From Paragonimus westermani (taxonomy: Eukaryota; Platyhelminthes; Trematoda; Plagiorchiida; Troglotrematidae), in contig QNGE01000767.1 of the NCBI GenBank assembly GCA_008508345.1, positions 155,361-219,360 on the forward strand: a DNA stretch of 64,000 nucleotides. Reading direction: 5' to 3'. The notes beneath the pieces were generated by a model. That model was given only the letters and a program-made list of their open reading frames with translations, ran no database searches and was not told the origin of the DNA. The position numbers were made by a program, and so were the translations under genes. Positions 1 to 12,738 of this stretch are shown here, in pieces; the first letter of the stretch is position 1; every line of letters begins with the position of its first letter.

Positions 1-376
1 GAGCGTCCTGCATATGCAAAAATTGGCGCCACTTGCAAACAAGGGGGCACGGAGAATATCCCGAAGTGGGCATAAAAACTATCAGCACGCATCAGCCATC
101 ACACACCATGCTCCTGTGACGCATGACCAATGCGATCTTACAACGGCATATCGCGCCATCCACTGAACGCCACACACGCGAACACTGCGCTCTGCTGATG
201 CTGTTGTCATCCGAAGGCTCAGCCCCGTGTTCAATGTTTAGAAACTGCTGTTCGCATGGTTGTCACTACCGTGATATTGACAGTGATTGTGAATTCTGAT
301 ATTCGACTTTCTATTGTATCTCGCCGATTTTTCGCGTTGACATAAATGGTTTGTAGTATACACTCGTAAAGATGTG
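1..376 (+). repeat. Left arm of 14.5-kb-spaced inverted repeat
   Basis: Positions 1-324 are the exact reverse complement of 14157-14480. Similarity continues to about 376, with two substitutions and one single-base length difference in a T run, and then stops. The arm may extend left beyond the window. No open frame or recognised motif explains it. Everything between the arms is old and mutated, so near-identity of the arms implies recent duplication, gene conversion, or terminal repeats of a young element. Confidence 0.93.
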
Positions 377-3300
377 AAGATGTCCGCACATAAATCATCA
401 GATATCAGTCTACTCTCTCCTTTATTCAGGTGTGGTATATTTTGGAGATCGTCATTAGAAATGTGCAACTCGGAAGGTGCTATTAAGCATCCCCAAGGGC
501 CAATCTAGAGAACACCACTGAGTTGCAGCCTTAATTTTGATATATAGCATAGCGATACCAGTTACTGTTTTGAATCGGATGAGAGAAACTCTACAAACAC
601 CAACTGCAAAGAGATATTTGTTTCGTGCTGTCACTGCGAGGAGTGTTCTTTGGGGTTTAACACTCTTAGCTGTAGACGAAGTTGCTCTTCGCATGACGTT
701 AGTAATAATGATGAAGATATGTTACACTTGTGAATATAATAGTGGGAAGAGTTTGTTCGGTTTGCTGTATTTCCAACGTTCACCAGGTGTTCGACAATTT
801 TGCGCAGCTCATACCGTATACCCCTGGGAATACCACACAGTTGTGTATCCTGAGAGAAGTTTAGTCTGGATAGGTTATCGGATTTGTCTACACTAGACTC
901 ATATGAAAAATTGGTGACGGTTTTTTATGTTCATGCTCAAAACGGTGGCCACTTAACGTCCACCTCCTCAATCAACCTCCAAGGTGCCTGCATGTTTAGA
1001 TGTTGCACACAATGACTCGTTCAGGCAATAGCCAGTGCGCCAGGTTGGGAGGATCATAATTCAAAGAAGGCCATCTGGAAATGGATAACCTTTTGCATAC
1101 CAACCGAATTATCGTTCAGTCCTTTGAATAACCAAGCGTTGTATCCCAATTTCGTTTCTGTTATAGCTTGTTAGTAGCGCATATTCATGCAACGGCCACG
1201 CTTTCAGTTGACAAGCTCGTCGATCACTGCGTCACTGCCGTCATATTAGACAAGATTGTTATCATGTCTGAACTCTCAGCCACAATCCGTTGTAAGTAAT
1301 GCAGCTTTGTACAATATAATATCAGGTTCCCATTTTAAAAAAATGTTCATTTTATTACGACAAATATCCGCTACTGCATGTCAGCGGACACCATAGGCTT
1401 GAAAACCTCGTCAATGATCGTAGAAGTGCGTCAGGCCGAACATCTAACGCATCGCGTTCAAATCAGATCAACCAAATCATTACTAAAAACGGGAATATCG
1501 CAGGGTTAAAACTAGGCGTTTCTAAGCTAACTGAAGCAGTAAAACAGTGACCATTCGTGGTGTGGATCGTGGACCGTTTAAATGGTGAATCACGAACATT
1601 TTTTTTCTAGGACCGCAACGGAAAATGAACCATTTTCAGTCCGGCCTATGCAGCTGGAGCCAGAATTCGGTAATTCACAGTTTTTGGCTGACTGTTATTT
1701 ACACAGTAATCATCAGTGTGGTTTGAATCAACAAGCCTTCTAACAGATGCAATCATGTTTGTCTTGGGAAATTCGCTGTTATCCCAGACTGGATGGTGCT
1801 GACGTGCAACTTAAGATAGGCCTGTGGTACCCCGGCCTAATCAAGTAGATGGCACAGGAACAGCTGAACTGGCGCACACACAATCTCCTTAGAACAACGC
1901 TCTATTTTCTCATTTAAACACACCGGTATCCAAGGTTAAAAATAATACACATTTTGTCAGTGTAGCGGATACTGTTGACAGCATTGGTTATCATTCGACT
2001 AAGTGTTTCGGTATACGTTACACGTTTGGATGGCGAAGGCTTTACTTTCGACTGAAGAAACCATTTGCGTGATGTTTATTACTCACCATCAAAGGGAAAC
2101 TGCATGATCGATTTAGTTTTTGCTCAGACTCATCAGATGGGGATAATGTGAACAGAGGATCAAAACAGCAACCCTTCACATTACGATACAAAATTCTTAC
2201 CCGGTCAGCCGCCACTTGGTTGAGCATAACTCTTGAAAGTGAGTTGCAATGTGATTGAGTATTAGTTTACTTTTCATCCCGCTTGTGTCCATTTCCATAA
2301 AAGGAGTGTAAAGCAACTTTCAGTTCAAGTCAATCCTACCTTACCTCTACGCTACCTGATTCTGCGTACAGATTGCTTCAGGTTGACACTTGGTAAAAAA
2401 AACAATATACGAATACGAATTCAACGCAAATCCCATCGTGTATTCTCATTCTTAGAGCCCTATCGGTCAAGTTGTTCACGAGGTTTCGTCACCGCGGGAA
2501 CAACAGTTTCGTTAGAAACATTTGGGCTATAGCAATTTTCTTCCGTAAGAATCTCACGATGAACGCCGAAAGAGCACACTCAAGAACTCACTGTATTCCG
2601 ATATAAATGTTAAACTATCCTAGAGTATGTCCTCAATTTTATGTCCAGAAGTATTCATGATAATAAACCCCTGGCAAGAATTGCAAGGTAGGCCCCTGTG
2701 GAATACCAATTTTCAAATTTTTTGGCCATCGTTGGATAGTGATTCTTCCTTTATAAGTTGCACTCTATCATACCGCTGTTGAATTTTGTTTGAATTTAAG
2801 TGAAAGCGTAGCACTTAGTGGACAACCGTCTAAAGTGGTCCTGCTGCAGCCAATAACTAGTTGGTCACAAATCAGTAATATATTTATATGGACATCTTAG
2901 ATCGGTTGAAATTTCTGTTGTAGAGGTTCGCTGGTATACCAATCACGTGACCACTTTTCGCCAGTTCGGCAAAAACCTGATTGTGCAGGAAAGTTGACAA
3001 AGTTGATCGTATGACACGCGTTAGCACACGAACATTCGATTGAATATTTGGAAGGACGATATTCTACATAAGGTATTTTCGTTTTAATCAAGCGGTGCAC
3101 AACATGTCACGTTAGGATTTATTAGATAAAGAGATGCAGAACTGCAGAACCAACATTCTGCGCAAATATATCATCAGGACAGGAAGATCTCTTGTTTCAG
3201 TGAAAAAACCTTAAGTTTGCCCTCCTTGTTGGCTAACTGACAACAAACAGAGTACACAACACAGAAAAACATGGATAAACGGGGAAAGGGTAAGCATATA

Positions 3301-4589
3301 ATCACATAGTGATATCGACATCACGACAGTTCGTTGATTCTCTTCAACCACGTTCGTAAACATGAAACTGCATGGCAAGTTCTTACTAAAAAGATCATTG
3401 CTAATGACCAGTAGTTTCTGATTTTGTTTGGATAATGATAGTTTGAGAAAGCCAAGTAGACTAAACTAGCCGGCTGGTAACATGACCAGTTTCACCAGCA
3501 ATGATTCATCGGGTGTGTTATATAAAAATGTAACACCACAGCACCATAAAACGGTGAAGCTAAATGGGGCAGTTAGTAGTTCGACAGCCTACTACGCATC
3601 CTGGTATTAACAGCACAAACAAAGAATTCATGTGAACACGGTTTTGAAAGGCCACTGCAATCTTGAAGGAGATAAAACGACCGAAAGTATCGCTAAAACA
3701 TCAGATGTGAGCCCAAGATATAGTCTGATTCGCCAACTAATGGCACAACAGTTAGAAGAATTTACTCTGCAGGTCTTAGAAACCATTTCATTGCTAACAA
3801 TTTTCCATTTGTCAACACATATTCTTCGAGTTTGACTCCATCTGTTCAACATACATCTATCTGGCTCACAAGATCGCTGTTCACGCTCCATCGTATCAAG
3901 TAGGCAAAGACAGTGACATCATTTCATGTGGACTCCAAAGTATCTGTGTATTATCTTATTTACATTCCATGCAATCATCCATATTCATATTAATCAGCTG
4001 CTTTTGTTGGTATTCAACTTACATCGTCGATCACAAGATTGCCCTCTTACCTCCTGCCTTCATCGAAACGGTGAACGTCTCAGTGAGAAAAGTTGTGTGC
4101 ACTAAAACACGCACTTGTTACATAACGAAATTGACGCAATCTGTACGAAGTTTGGCACTTTGTTGTCGGTTAAGTAACAGTCATAGTAAATCTTTCCGAA
4201 AATACTCTACGATGTTAACAGTGTTTCTTTTGTTGAGGTGGATCAGGTGATGGGGACCGCATTAATCAAATATATTGAGTGTATTCTTAATGTCACCACA
4301 TGAAAATCAGGCTGTCACATTAAGCAATAAGACGATTAACAAGTACGCATTGTATATCTCTCCCTACAGGTTAAAGCGAGTAGCTTTACGACGTTATAGA
4401 TAAAGAGCATTTGTGAAGACAGAAGAAGTTTCCGGTGTTTTTCGCTGAACCGTTTTAAGCTGACGTAATGGGCTGAACGAATCAGCTCAATAAAACAATG
4501 CGATAAGAATAAATAACTGTTTAAATTTTCCGTTATAATTTTCTTTGGCATTTTTCCAGAAAAATGACCAATCCAAACGGCCAGGTTTT
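377..4589. other. No recognisable gene or repeat
   Basis: About 4.2 kb of ordinary moderately AT-rich sequence. Open frames on both strands are under 100 codons and show no family resemblance that I recognise; the overlapping frames near 3630-4250 look like chance. I see no LINE, PLE, LTR or tRNA-like motif. Introns or exons of a host gene cannot be excluded. Confidence 0.5.
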
Positions 4590-4755
4590 TGGTTGCGTAA
4601 CGTTTGAGAAATTTGGAACACCAAGTTCACTTTAATCACCTCATCAGAGCAGAAAGAAGGCATTACGATGTGTTAACATTTCATTTACGCTCATCAGTCT
4701 TAAACGAAAAACATGCCAGTTACATACATCATAAAGATAAAGACAAACGATGGCC
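4590..4755 (-). repeat. PLE-A tail repeat, minus copy
   Basis: The reverse complement aligns with 7290-7466, the sequence following the PLE-A endonuclease at 6.7 kb. Shared blocks include the HHR-like core, a run around CTTTCTGCTCTGATGAGG, and a TTTCTCAAACG-type end. It abuts a second copy on the plus strand (4756-4870), so the two copies diverge from a palindromic centre near 4750. No endonuclease coding sequence accompanies it. Confidence 0.75.
4662..4704 (-). ncRNA. Hammerhead-ribozyme-like motif (decayed)
   Basis: Minus strand: CTGATGA (4697-4691), an 8-nt spacer, GAAA (4682-4679), then the self-complementary TGTTAACA (4678-4671) in the stem III position. The expected U before the cleavage site is C, and stem I pairs poorly. 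CUGANGA...GAAA with a very short stem III is the layout described for hammerheads of Penelope-like elements. Stem II is weak in this copy, so activity is doubtful. Confidence 0.45.
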
Positions 4756-4870
4756 AGACACACAAACATTCCTCGTTTGTCCTTATCTATATGATGTATA
4801 TAACTAGCGTGTTTTATGTTTGCGATTAATGAGAGTAAATGAAGTGTTAACATATCACAATACATGTTCA
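4756..4870 (+). repeat. PLE-A tail repeat, plus copy
   Basis: Matches 7320-7395 directly and is the inverted partner of 4655-4755; the two form a near-palindrome of about 100-bp arms centred near 4750. The copy stops just after the HHR-like motif. I see no target duplication. Confidence 0.72.
4820..4860 (+). ncRNA. Hammerhead-ribozyme-like motif (decayed)
   Basis: TTGCGA, then TTAATGA (CTGATGA with two changes), GAGTAAAT, GAAG in place of GAAA, TGTTAACA, TA, and TCACAA, which pairs with TTGCGA at five of six positions (stem I). Same architecture as the copy at 7346-7388 but with core mutations, so almost certainly inactive. Confidence 0.4.
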
Positions 4871-6649
4871 AATAGGTTTACTTCGTGTATACCTACCTAA
4901 TCTCAAAAGTCTTTCGCATTAAGGTTTTGCTTATCTTCAACCAGATGAGATATTTAGTCACAAAAATCAAAGTATTTTCTCAGTAAATATTTTCCACCAA
5001 TTCTTCCCACCTTGTTAGCTCACCGCGTCTATTTTCAGGTCGTCAGCAGCTCATTTTTGCTGCCGTGGTATAACTCAGATGTGACTATTTTGACCAAGTG
5101 TTCACAAAAACGGGTCTGGTGGCCAGACCAATTTCCTTGTAAAATCATCATCTAGATCAAAATTATCAAATTTCACTTACGCGAAGATACTACACTTTCG
5201 TATCTTCCCTGGCCAACTCGGGTTTTTTCGACCAGTTAGAGTGAAACGTTCGAGTCGGCAGTCACGTGGACGTGAAACTAAAATACCTTACACAAATTCA
5301 TCTTAAGGTCATCTACAACATACAGATTGCGACCAACTTCGCACAAACTAGGACTGAAGCATATGGTTTATGGCTAATCACTTAACATCACATGACCTTA
5401 TACGCTGAACATACGCATTTTCACCGTTATCGTAAGACATGAAACCTAGCAAATCGTACGAACTCTAATTACTGCGGTCACTTTCAGCATACAGCCTCTT
5501 AGGGCTACACATAAAGGGATGGCACACAGTCCACAATTGGATAATTGACGTCAACGTACTTTAAATTACCCGCAGTTTGTGCCCATTTGTCGGATAAGGA
5601 ACTGTAATTTAGTTCAACACAACGTGTTTCCCCCTATTACGGAAACTCTGTGACCACAGAATCAGTCTATTAGATATCTTTCAAATCTAGTTCACGAACC
5701 GTAGCTTTTTACTTAAGTGCAGTGACTTCCGATTAGTTTGTTAGCTTGAGTAATGAATTACTTTGGATGGTATACATGAAATGGCTAACTGAGGGTAATC
5801 CATCTCGTTTCCAGTTACAAAAACGTAAGTTGACCTTTGACGATAAAGCTACACATAGGAAACATGGGTAGAGTAGAACTATCATTGTGTGCAGTTTTAG
5901 TTTTAATACCGTGACTCGCTCATCGTCAATACTACTGACGGTAACAGTGAATTGCTGATGTCAGTAAGTGTGGGGTTGCTTCAGCAAAACTGTGGCACAG
6001 TGCACACGTACAGTACGCACACAAAGTGAACAACTTGCTTTATGCGAACACCCAATACTCCGCAGTTAGAAACGTTTACATTTGAGAGAAATTTCCGATT
6101 ACCGTCTCACATGAAGTGCATTTCGAAATTGAGTACGTAACAAAAGACGGGAGAGAGTCGGTTGTTTCACCTGTGAAATGTTAGTTTTTCACGTGACGGT
6201 CGACTTTTATTCAGTTTCACACGGTAGCCGGTGGGAGACGAAATTCCACACACACACCTATTTCTACTAATTATCGGCCAGCAAGCGTTTGGTTAATCGG
6301 GCGTTCATCTATTAAGGAAATGACTGTTACGCAGTATAATAAGGGCTAACAGAAAACCGCCACGTCTTCTGTTTGTGTGCTTGTCTTAAGAACCTTGATA
6401 AGTGAGTTTTAAATGTTTGTAACACATGCCGTTAAATGCTGCTTCTGTCGGCTCAGCCTAAATCTCCCACGACACCAAGCCAACACTCCATTTCTGATGG
6501 CACTTGAGAAGTACTCACTTCTCGTGTTCACGTGAATTCGCAAAATTTCACATGAAAAACCTGAAAAGCTTTTGTAGTTGAGTCGGGCTATAAAGCAATA
6601 GTACACGCGAATAGACAGGGCAGCCAGTCAATGTGAGTAGCTTGGAAAT
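4871..6649. other. No recognisable gene or repeat
   Basis: About 1.8 kb with only short, unremarkable open frames. No domain, terminal repeat or tRNA-like box was recognised. The PLE-A endonuclease fragment begins just after it, with no visible reverse transcriptase upstream. Confidence 0.5.
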
Positions 6650-7270
6650 ACCAGCCTCCTGAGAAATCCATTCACCTTGTCAGGTAACGACAAGCAGGTG
6701 TATTAGTTCTGGTAACAGGTATGGTCTTTTCTCCAAAAGTATCCGTTGAAGAATTGAACGGAACGGCCAAATGGAGACCTCTGTTCGGAACAAGTCTTGA
6801 AATCATTCTCAGAGATCACAGTAAACCGGTAACTCAGTTCCGCTTATTTCATACCACTAGTGGACCAGTTATCCGCAAACGCAAAGGTAGGTTGTCAAAC
6901 TGTTCTGTCCCCCATGTTGTGTACCAGTTTACTTTCAGTTGCAGTGACGTTTACATAGACAGAGCAGACCGACAACTATCACAGCGAGTCGCCGAACACA
7001 TCCCGAAGTGGTTGAAACGTCAGACGACGCACCACCCCCAACTTGACGCATTGACTACTCGAAATCCAACGTCATCGATTGCAAAACATGTCATGACAAC
7101 AGGTCATCAAGTTGACACAGTTAACTCATTCAAGATATTGTTGCGCAACCGAAATCCGAAGTTACTAGGTGTCTGCGAAGCGATGCTCATTCGAGCTTAC
7201 CAGCCGACGTTATGTGCACAGAAATGGTTAAAACAACCAGTCGGGTTGCCATGGCCATGGTTACATAATA
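6650..7270 (+). mobile_element. PLE-A, 5'-truncated Penelope-like element
   Basis: Only the 3' part of a PLE remains: the end of the connector and the GIY-YIG endonuclease. The RT domain is missing, as expected for a 5'-truncated retrotransposed copy. The 3' repeat with an HHR-like motif follows directly (7281-7466). Related endonuclease pieces lie at 23871-24225 and 28288-28600 on the opposite strand. Confidence 0.8.
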
Positions 7271-7356
7271 AGTGGTGTGCTAGTATGTGTGTTTGGTCCC
7301 TGTTTGTCGTTAACTATCTGATAAATATAACTGGTATGTTGTACGTTTGCGACTGA
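6721..7356 (+). pseudogene. GIY-YIG endonuclease domain of a Penelope-like element
   Basis: Longest coherent frame in the window, 211 codons. Residues 1-60 look like the RT-endonuclease connector. The endonuclease spans about 65-180: VVYQF (Tyr68), YID at 78-80 where YIG is usual, an Arg-rich helix, EHIPKWL (92-98), SSIAKH (118-123), TGH (127-129), Glu153 as the likely metal-binding residue, LCAQK (164-168) and LPWPW (176-180). In PLEs this domain nicks target DNA for reverse transcription. Residues after 180 run into the tail repeat and are not part of the domain. The Gly-to-Asp change in the YIG motif and the lack of an RT argue that it is dead. The ATG at 6721 is only the first in frame; the homologous frame was probably fused to RT upstream. 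Confidence 0.82.
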
Positions 7357-7466
7357 TGGGAGTAAATGAAATGTTCACATGTCGCAAAGTATGTCTTCTT
7401 TCAGCTCTGATGAAGTGGTTAAAGGGAACTCAGTGTTTCAAATTTCTCAAACTTCCCCCAGATATT
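7281..7466 (+). repeat. PLE-A 3' region (pseudo-LTR-like tail repeat)
   Basis: Follows the endonuclease end by a few bases. It is repeated in inverted orientation at 4590-4755 and in part at 4756-4870 and 23720-23780. It carries the HHR-like motif at 7346-7388 and a second CTGATGA 3' of it near 7412. Confidence 0.75.
7346..7388 (+). ncRNA. Hammerhead-ribozyme-like motif
   Basis: TTTGCGA (7346-7352) pairs perfectly over 7 bp with TCGCAAA (7382-7388) as stem I. Between them lie CTGATGG (7353-7359; last core A changed to G), an 8-nt spacer, GAAA (7368-7371), TGTTCACA as a 3-bp stem III, and TG at the cleavage position, where UH is required. The fold is hammerhead type I with a minimal stem III, as reported for PLEs. 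The two core changes predict little or no activity in this copy. Confidence 0.58.
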
Positions 7467-8879
7467 TCACCAAACTTGTTTAGGAAAGTGAAATATAAAA
7501 CTGATCACTCTTAGTAACCTCGCGCATAAAAACCAAAGCGGAAAACAGCCAGTGGTTTTCAGCTTCCTATGCAGTTGTCAGAGAAAATAACACGCGTGTT
7601 CAAAATAACTACTTCCGAAACATGGACAACAGATATTTTGTACGACAGAGCAACGAGTACTTAACGACTATTGTAATGTAAAATGAGGAATCTACCAAAA
7701 GTTATTATGATGCTGTGAACTAAAATGATTAACTCAGCACTGTTAAATTTTTAACATTGTTTCAAATTGACCATGAATAATGTAATGTTCCATACCAAGC
7801 GATTCGCACATGATTATCGTCTAGACAAGAGAGTTGGTTCGCGACTCGAAAGGTTACTTGTCCGATCCCCCTTTAAGACTGTCTCTACTTGTTCTCTCCG
7901 AAAGAGTGCGCGGTTGGTTGTACAGAAACGCTCACCAAAGTGAACAGAAGCAGTCGTGACTGGCATCCGATAAATTCTGCCCTAGTTGACAAACTGAACT
8001 GACATTGTTTCACACTACAAACACAATACCGGATGCTCGCAGAATGAACGTAATTTTGCGTCCAACTCTCGGTACGACAGGAATTAATGACAGTCCCGAA
8101 ACTACGTTACATCGTTTGATTTAATTAAATTCCCTGGCCCAATTAAACCTGCCACTCAACGTGCCAGAGACGTTGTTTCAGTAAGCTGCCTGAAATTTCC
8201 TCGCAATAGTTGATCCCACTAATGATCACGCATGACAAGGAAATTGTTTCAAAATATGACAGTGGAGATATTTTGTTCTTAGATAGAGAAGTACATGTTT
8301 CAGGTTCATGAAAATTGCTTATAACCGGTAGCAGTGTGCTTTGATGTAAATAGAGACAGGGGATTATGTCAGCAATACCAATTTTTGAAAATGAACTGCG
8401 AGTCAGCTGTTGAGAAAGTACACCGGAGATTCAGTTGGAGAAACTCATTTCAATATGAATGTAAAACATAATTACAACACAATAATATTTTCGTCTAACT
8501 GGGTTGGTCGACCAAACAGAATTTGGTGATAAGTTGATTTGTCCTTCACATCAAACCCTGATGGTAGATAAACCGACCATGCCGACTGACTTGAGATCAG
8601 AGCGAACCGAGTCCCTGAACTAACGGGCTTGACTAATTAATGCAGGATTCATCAACTTGACTCTAATAACCTCAGCAGTTTAATCCCCTGATGCTGACGT
8701 CCTGAAAGACGCTTCAGCAGTTGGCTAGTTTCGAACAAAAGTTTGGAACACACTGTTTGCAGCTAAGTATAAAGGTACCAAGAATTTAACATACTGATTT
8801 GAATACAAACAACTCAAACCTGTAATCACAAGCGTATTCTCTGATTTAAATACAAACGTGCTCAACTTATAAGGCATAT
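7467..8879. other. No recognisable gene or repeat
   Basis: About 1.4 kb of unassigned AT-rich sequence between the PLE-A tail and the degenerate satellite. No family resemblance seen on either strand. Confidence 0.5.
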
Positions 8880-11800
8880 AGATACTTACTTGTGGGTAAG
8901 TTCGCTAACATCCATAAATAAATTCTTACACATTTGCATACACATATATAAATTTATGCAGTTAATTATACATTTACCCGCCGCAAATATATTGCACAAA
9001 AGTCTACTAACTTCCGCACATTGCCGGATACGTAAATTAGTTTTCACTCACTGGAGTAACTGCTCAATACGCCACCCGATAACAGGTACTAATTTATTTG
9101 AATGTACCGTTAAACAAACCTTTCATGAAGTGATAATCTAATTAGCCACTCAGCTACTTTTACTCAGACGAATCCACCAGTTTACATTTCAAAGATCTTA
9201 CTTGCAATTACAGGCACACTTTACTTAGTTCACTAGACAGTTCTTCCTTCTCGGTAAAGTAATCAACCAGTGTACTCAGTTGCGTGCTCTCATAACCTCA
9301 TAAGTGATTACTTGATTCCGTACAAATATATTCACGTGCCTACTTATTCACCTGATACACTGCATACCCACTAAGTTACCTCTTTGATTATTCGGTATAT
9401 AATCCAAGCAAATTTGTTCACATACTTATTCAAGTAAGCCATTACTCGGTTACTCCCACATATACAATTATTCACAACCATTCACGGTCGCTTGCACAAT
9501 TATTTATTCAGCTGTTGAGTCATCTGCCTAAACCTCCGCACGGACATTTGCTCATTATTGTTCATCTATGCATTCATTTTCGAGCTTGTCTGTATCTTGG
9601 AGTATCCTCAGTCTCACACACAATTATTGCTCGTTCGATGACCTGCTCAATAACATATAGTTAAATGCCGTTGGTCTACTTTCTTACGTGGTCAATTGTG
9701 TGCAAATTCCTACACTTAAATGAAATAGAACAATCCGGTTATTCACTCACTGACTCATTCACACGGCCGATCATATACAAATCCGTTTACTTGATAAGTT
9801 GTCTGTTGTTTTATTGATTCTTATTTAATCATTTACTCACCTATTCGTTTTGGCAGATTCTCATCAATTACTTGATCACCTTACAATATATTGAATACCT
9901 AAGTGATCTACCATATCACTTAAATGCTGGTTTACGAATTTACACTTTACATGCCCATCTAATTATTCACTGTGATGAAATAGTTACGTGCCCAATCACA
10001 CCCTACTTTCAGTTAGTACTTAATTCTTTACCCAATAATGTATATGTACACGCATATGTAGTGACGTGTCTGTTTAATTACTTGCTTAGTCGTTTATTTG
10101 AATAAGTAATTACCCTCTCACATGCTTGCTTGATTACCCCTAATTCTAATTGCCCAATTTGAATACATAATTAGACTTTTTCGCTTACTGACTCAATTAT
10201 CCACCAGTTAACCCGGTAAACTGTTTACATACTTGTATGTCACTCGCATATTCACATTCCTGTTTACGTCATTGCTCTCTTAATTAATTTTTGATTGATA
10301 TCTGTGTATTTCATTATCATGTTACTGAGAAGCTCACTCATGTGTACACAAATAGTTGTTTGCCGACATCTTCACACCTCACATACTCACGTAAATAAGT
10401 ACTAATGTTTTATTTAGTAAATTAGCAAAAATCATTTCTACTGAAACATAAGAGCTCCCCCATGCGCGGATTCACTCAATTGTTGGCCCACTTTGCCTTC
10501 ACTTAATTATTTAATTTCATACATATGTACGTACTTATTTTCATTCACATAGTTCCTACTCTTTTTATTCCATTACTTAAGAGTTTACTCGCTTACACAC
10601 GCTTTCAAGTTTATACCCACCGACTCATCCATTAATATACTGCTTATTTATTTGCTGACACATTTAGTTGTTTTCTTACGCACGCACATAATCGCACAAT
10701 CACATTTCGGCTTTTTTATTGTGCGTTACTATTTATTCATTTTATTTTATTCAATAACCCATCAAATTATTTACGTGGTTGCACACAAGTGTTTGGAAGT
10801 AATTTACTTATTGGTTGTTATATCCTCATTTCGCAAAATCAACTACTTGGAAATCCATATACTTGGTAGCCTGCACACTGAACAATGTGTTTCATTATCT
10901 TAAGTACTTAGCTGACTAATTATATACTTAGCTTTCTACTCCCCCTCTTATTTATTCGGTTGTTCACCCACCAGTTTATTCAAGTAATCCTCTGCTTGTA
11001 TAATTACATATGTGTACCATCCTGTTTCATTACTTGACTACTTACATGTCTGCCTCCAAATACGGCGCCTCACTGTTTTCATATTATTTAGTGACGCACA
11101 CATGTAAGTCGTTATTGCCGAGCATATATATTTAGTTACTGTAAAACAACCTTTTTATAATTAATACCTTATATATATTTCTTGAATACTGGGCTGTCTT
11201 TTCTATCTTTTTTCTTCTCTCCCTAATCATGAAAGCAATTATTTCTCAACTGATAAATTAAATAATTGCCTGCATAGTTTACTCTGTATTCGGTCACCGT
11301 TTTACATATCTGTTCTCTTTATTTGTCATTCGTAGTCAAGTCGGTCGGGTAATCACTTTGCTGACTTGTCTTTCTGTCTTTCATTGTTTATTTGCTGAAT
11401 TGATTGCCACTTTGCGCATTTGTGCACCCGCAGTTGCCTGCTTACCGATTTGCTGAGGCACGCACATTTGAGTGCAATTTTTAATGCACTTTATTGTCAC
11501 TTACATGATCTATTACTTATTTACTTATTCGATAATTTGAACCACCATTTATTCAACTAGCTAGTTACCTATTCAGTTAACCACTTAACTATTCAGTTAA
11601 CCACTTAATAAATTATCCCTGCATTCAAAAAATACTTCATTACACCTTTATCCGTCCTCTTCTTTTGCGCCTACGTCAGCACCTCTAGTTTGCTCTACAT
11701 TTGGTATATATGATCACTATTCGCACTCGAATAACTGCTTGCTTTGACTGATTTTTCATTTGGCGGTCGCTTAATTACCCAACTGGTTTCTGACGTTTTC

Positions 11801-12738
11801 ACTTACTATCAAATGCGCTTGTTTTTTTTACTGGCTTGTTTAATATTGACCTATTTTCCTGCAAACACACTTGCACAACAAACCTACCCGTCAAATTAGT
11901 TACTTGCTTATTGGTTTGATTACTTGATTAGCTACTTGTTTATTGCCGCCATTAAATATCCGTCTGCTAACTGAGAGATACAAGTAAATAAATGTTTGAT
12001 CGTTTTCAAATTTCTGACCATCTCCTTAGTTGACTACCTCTATATCAAGCGCCTTTGTAATGTTAACATATTTTCGTATTTATTCAAGTGAGTATGTGTT
12101 TTTTTTATTTGCACACCTCAAGTTTTGTTATCTAAAGTATTCTTGTGTCTCTTTCCAAACTTTCAAAGATAGTTTATTAGTGTTTTCGTGGTTCCGAATA
12201 AATCTATTCTGCAGAAGTCTCGCTTGTTTATTCATTTACTTCCCCACATACTCACCCAATTTCTTACAAACGCAATTGGCGCATTCGTCACCTACTTCTA
12301 GCTACCCCGCCTATCTACATTCTTAATTATTTGCTGCATACTCAGTTTTCAACTAATTAGTTATTCAGCCATTTGTATACATTATATCTTACACAGTGAA
12401 TCTCCACCTATTTGCACACGGACTCACTTGCCCACATGCGCAGTAACTTTAGCACAAACAACTTGTTTTTTGCATATACTACAGATCTAATTGCACATCA
12501 ACCGATTAAATGACTTGTTTACCCACCCTATCATTCATTTGATGACCTATGCACTGACACGTCTACTTGGCTACTTGATAACATGCTTACAGTCATTGCT
12601 CACTCCACCTGTTGTAAATACTTTGAATATGTACGTAATTTAGCATACAGCTAGCTGGTTACTGCTTCACTTACTTTCGCATTTAACTTCTTAGCTGATC
12701 CAGTACTCACCAACGTTTTTCCATGTCTCTTACTTATG
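8880..12738. repeat. Degenerate G-poor tetranucleotide-like satellite
   Basis: About 3.9 kb in which the plus strand is strikingly poor in G and dominated by words such as TTAC, TTCA, ACTT, TTAT, CATT and CACT in loose 4-nt spacing, for example TTATTCACTCACTGACTCAT near 9740. A near-exact 20-bp tandem duplication (TTCAGTTAACCACTTAA...) sits near 11572-11610. It reads as an ancient, heavily mutated microsatellite or minisatellite field. Open frames in it (8890, 9872, 10652, 12030) are low-complexity by-products. The same texture resumes at 13573-13690 after the inserted PLE-B cassette. Confidence 0.7.
12726..12738 (+). repeat. Candidate target-site duplication, left copy
   Basis: TCTCTTACTTATG here and TCTCTTACTCATG at 13573-13585 (12 of 13 identical) flank the PLE-B cassette. 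The surrounding satellite is low-complexity, so chance similarity is possible, but both copies abut the cassette limits. Confidence 0.5.

Noticed and set aside
4590..4870. CRISPR-like or cruciform regulatory palindrome
   Set aside because: Explained by two inverted PLE tail copies; no regular spacer array exists anywhere in the window.
8890..12326. Small plus-strand frames of 77-98 codons as genes
   Set aside because: They are products of the low-complexity satellite with few stops in one reading direction.
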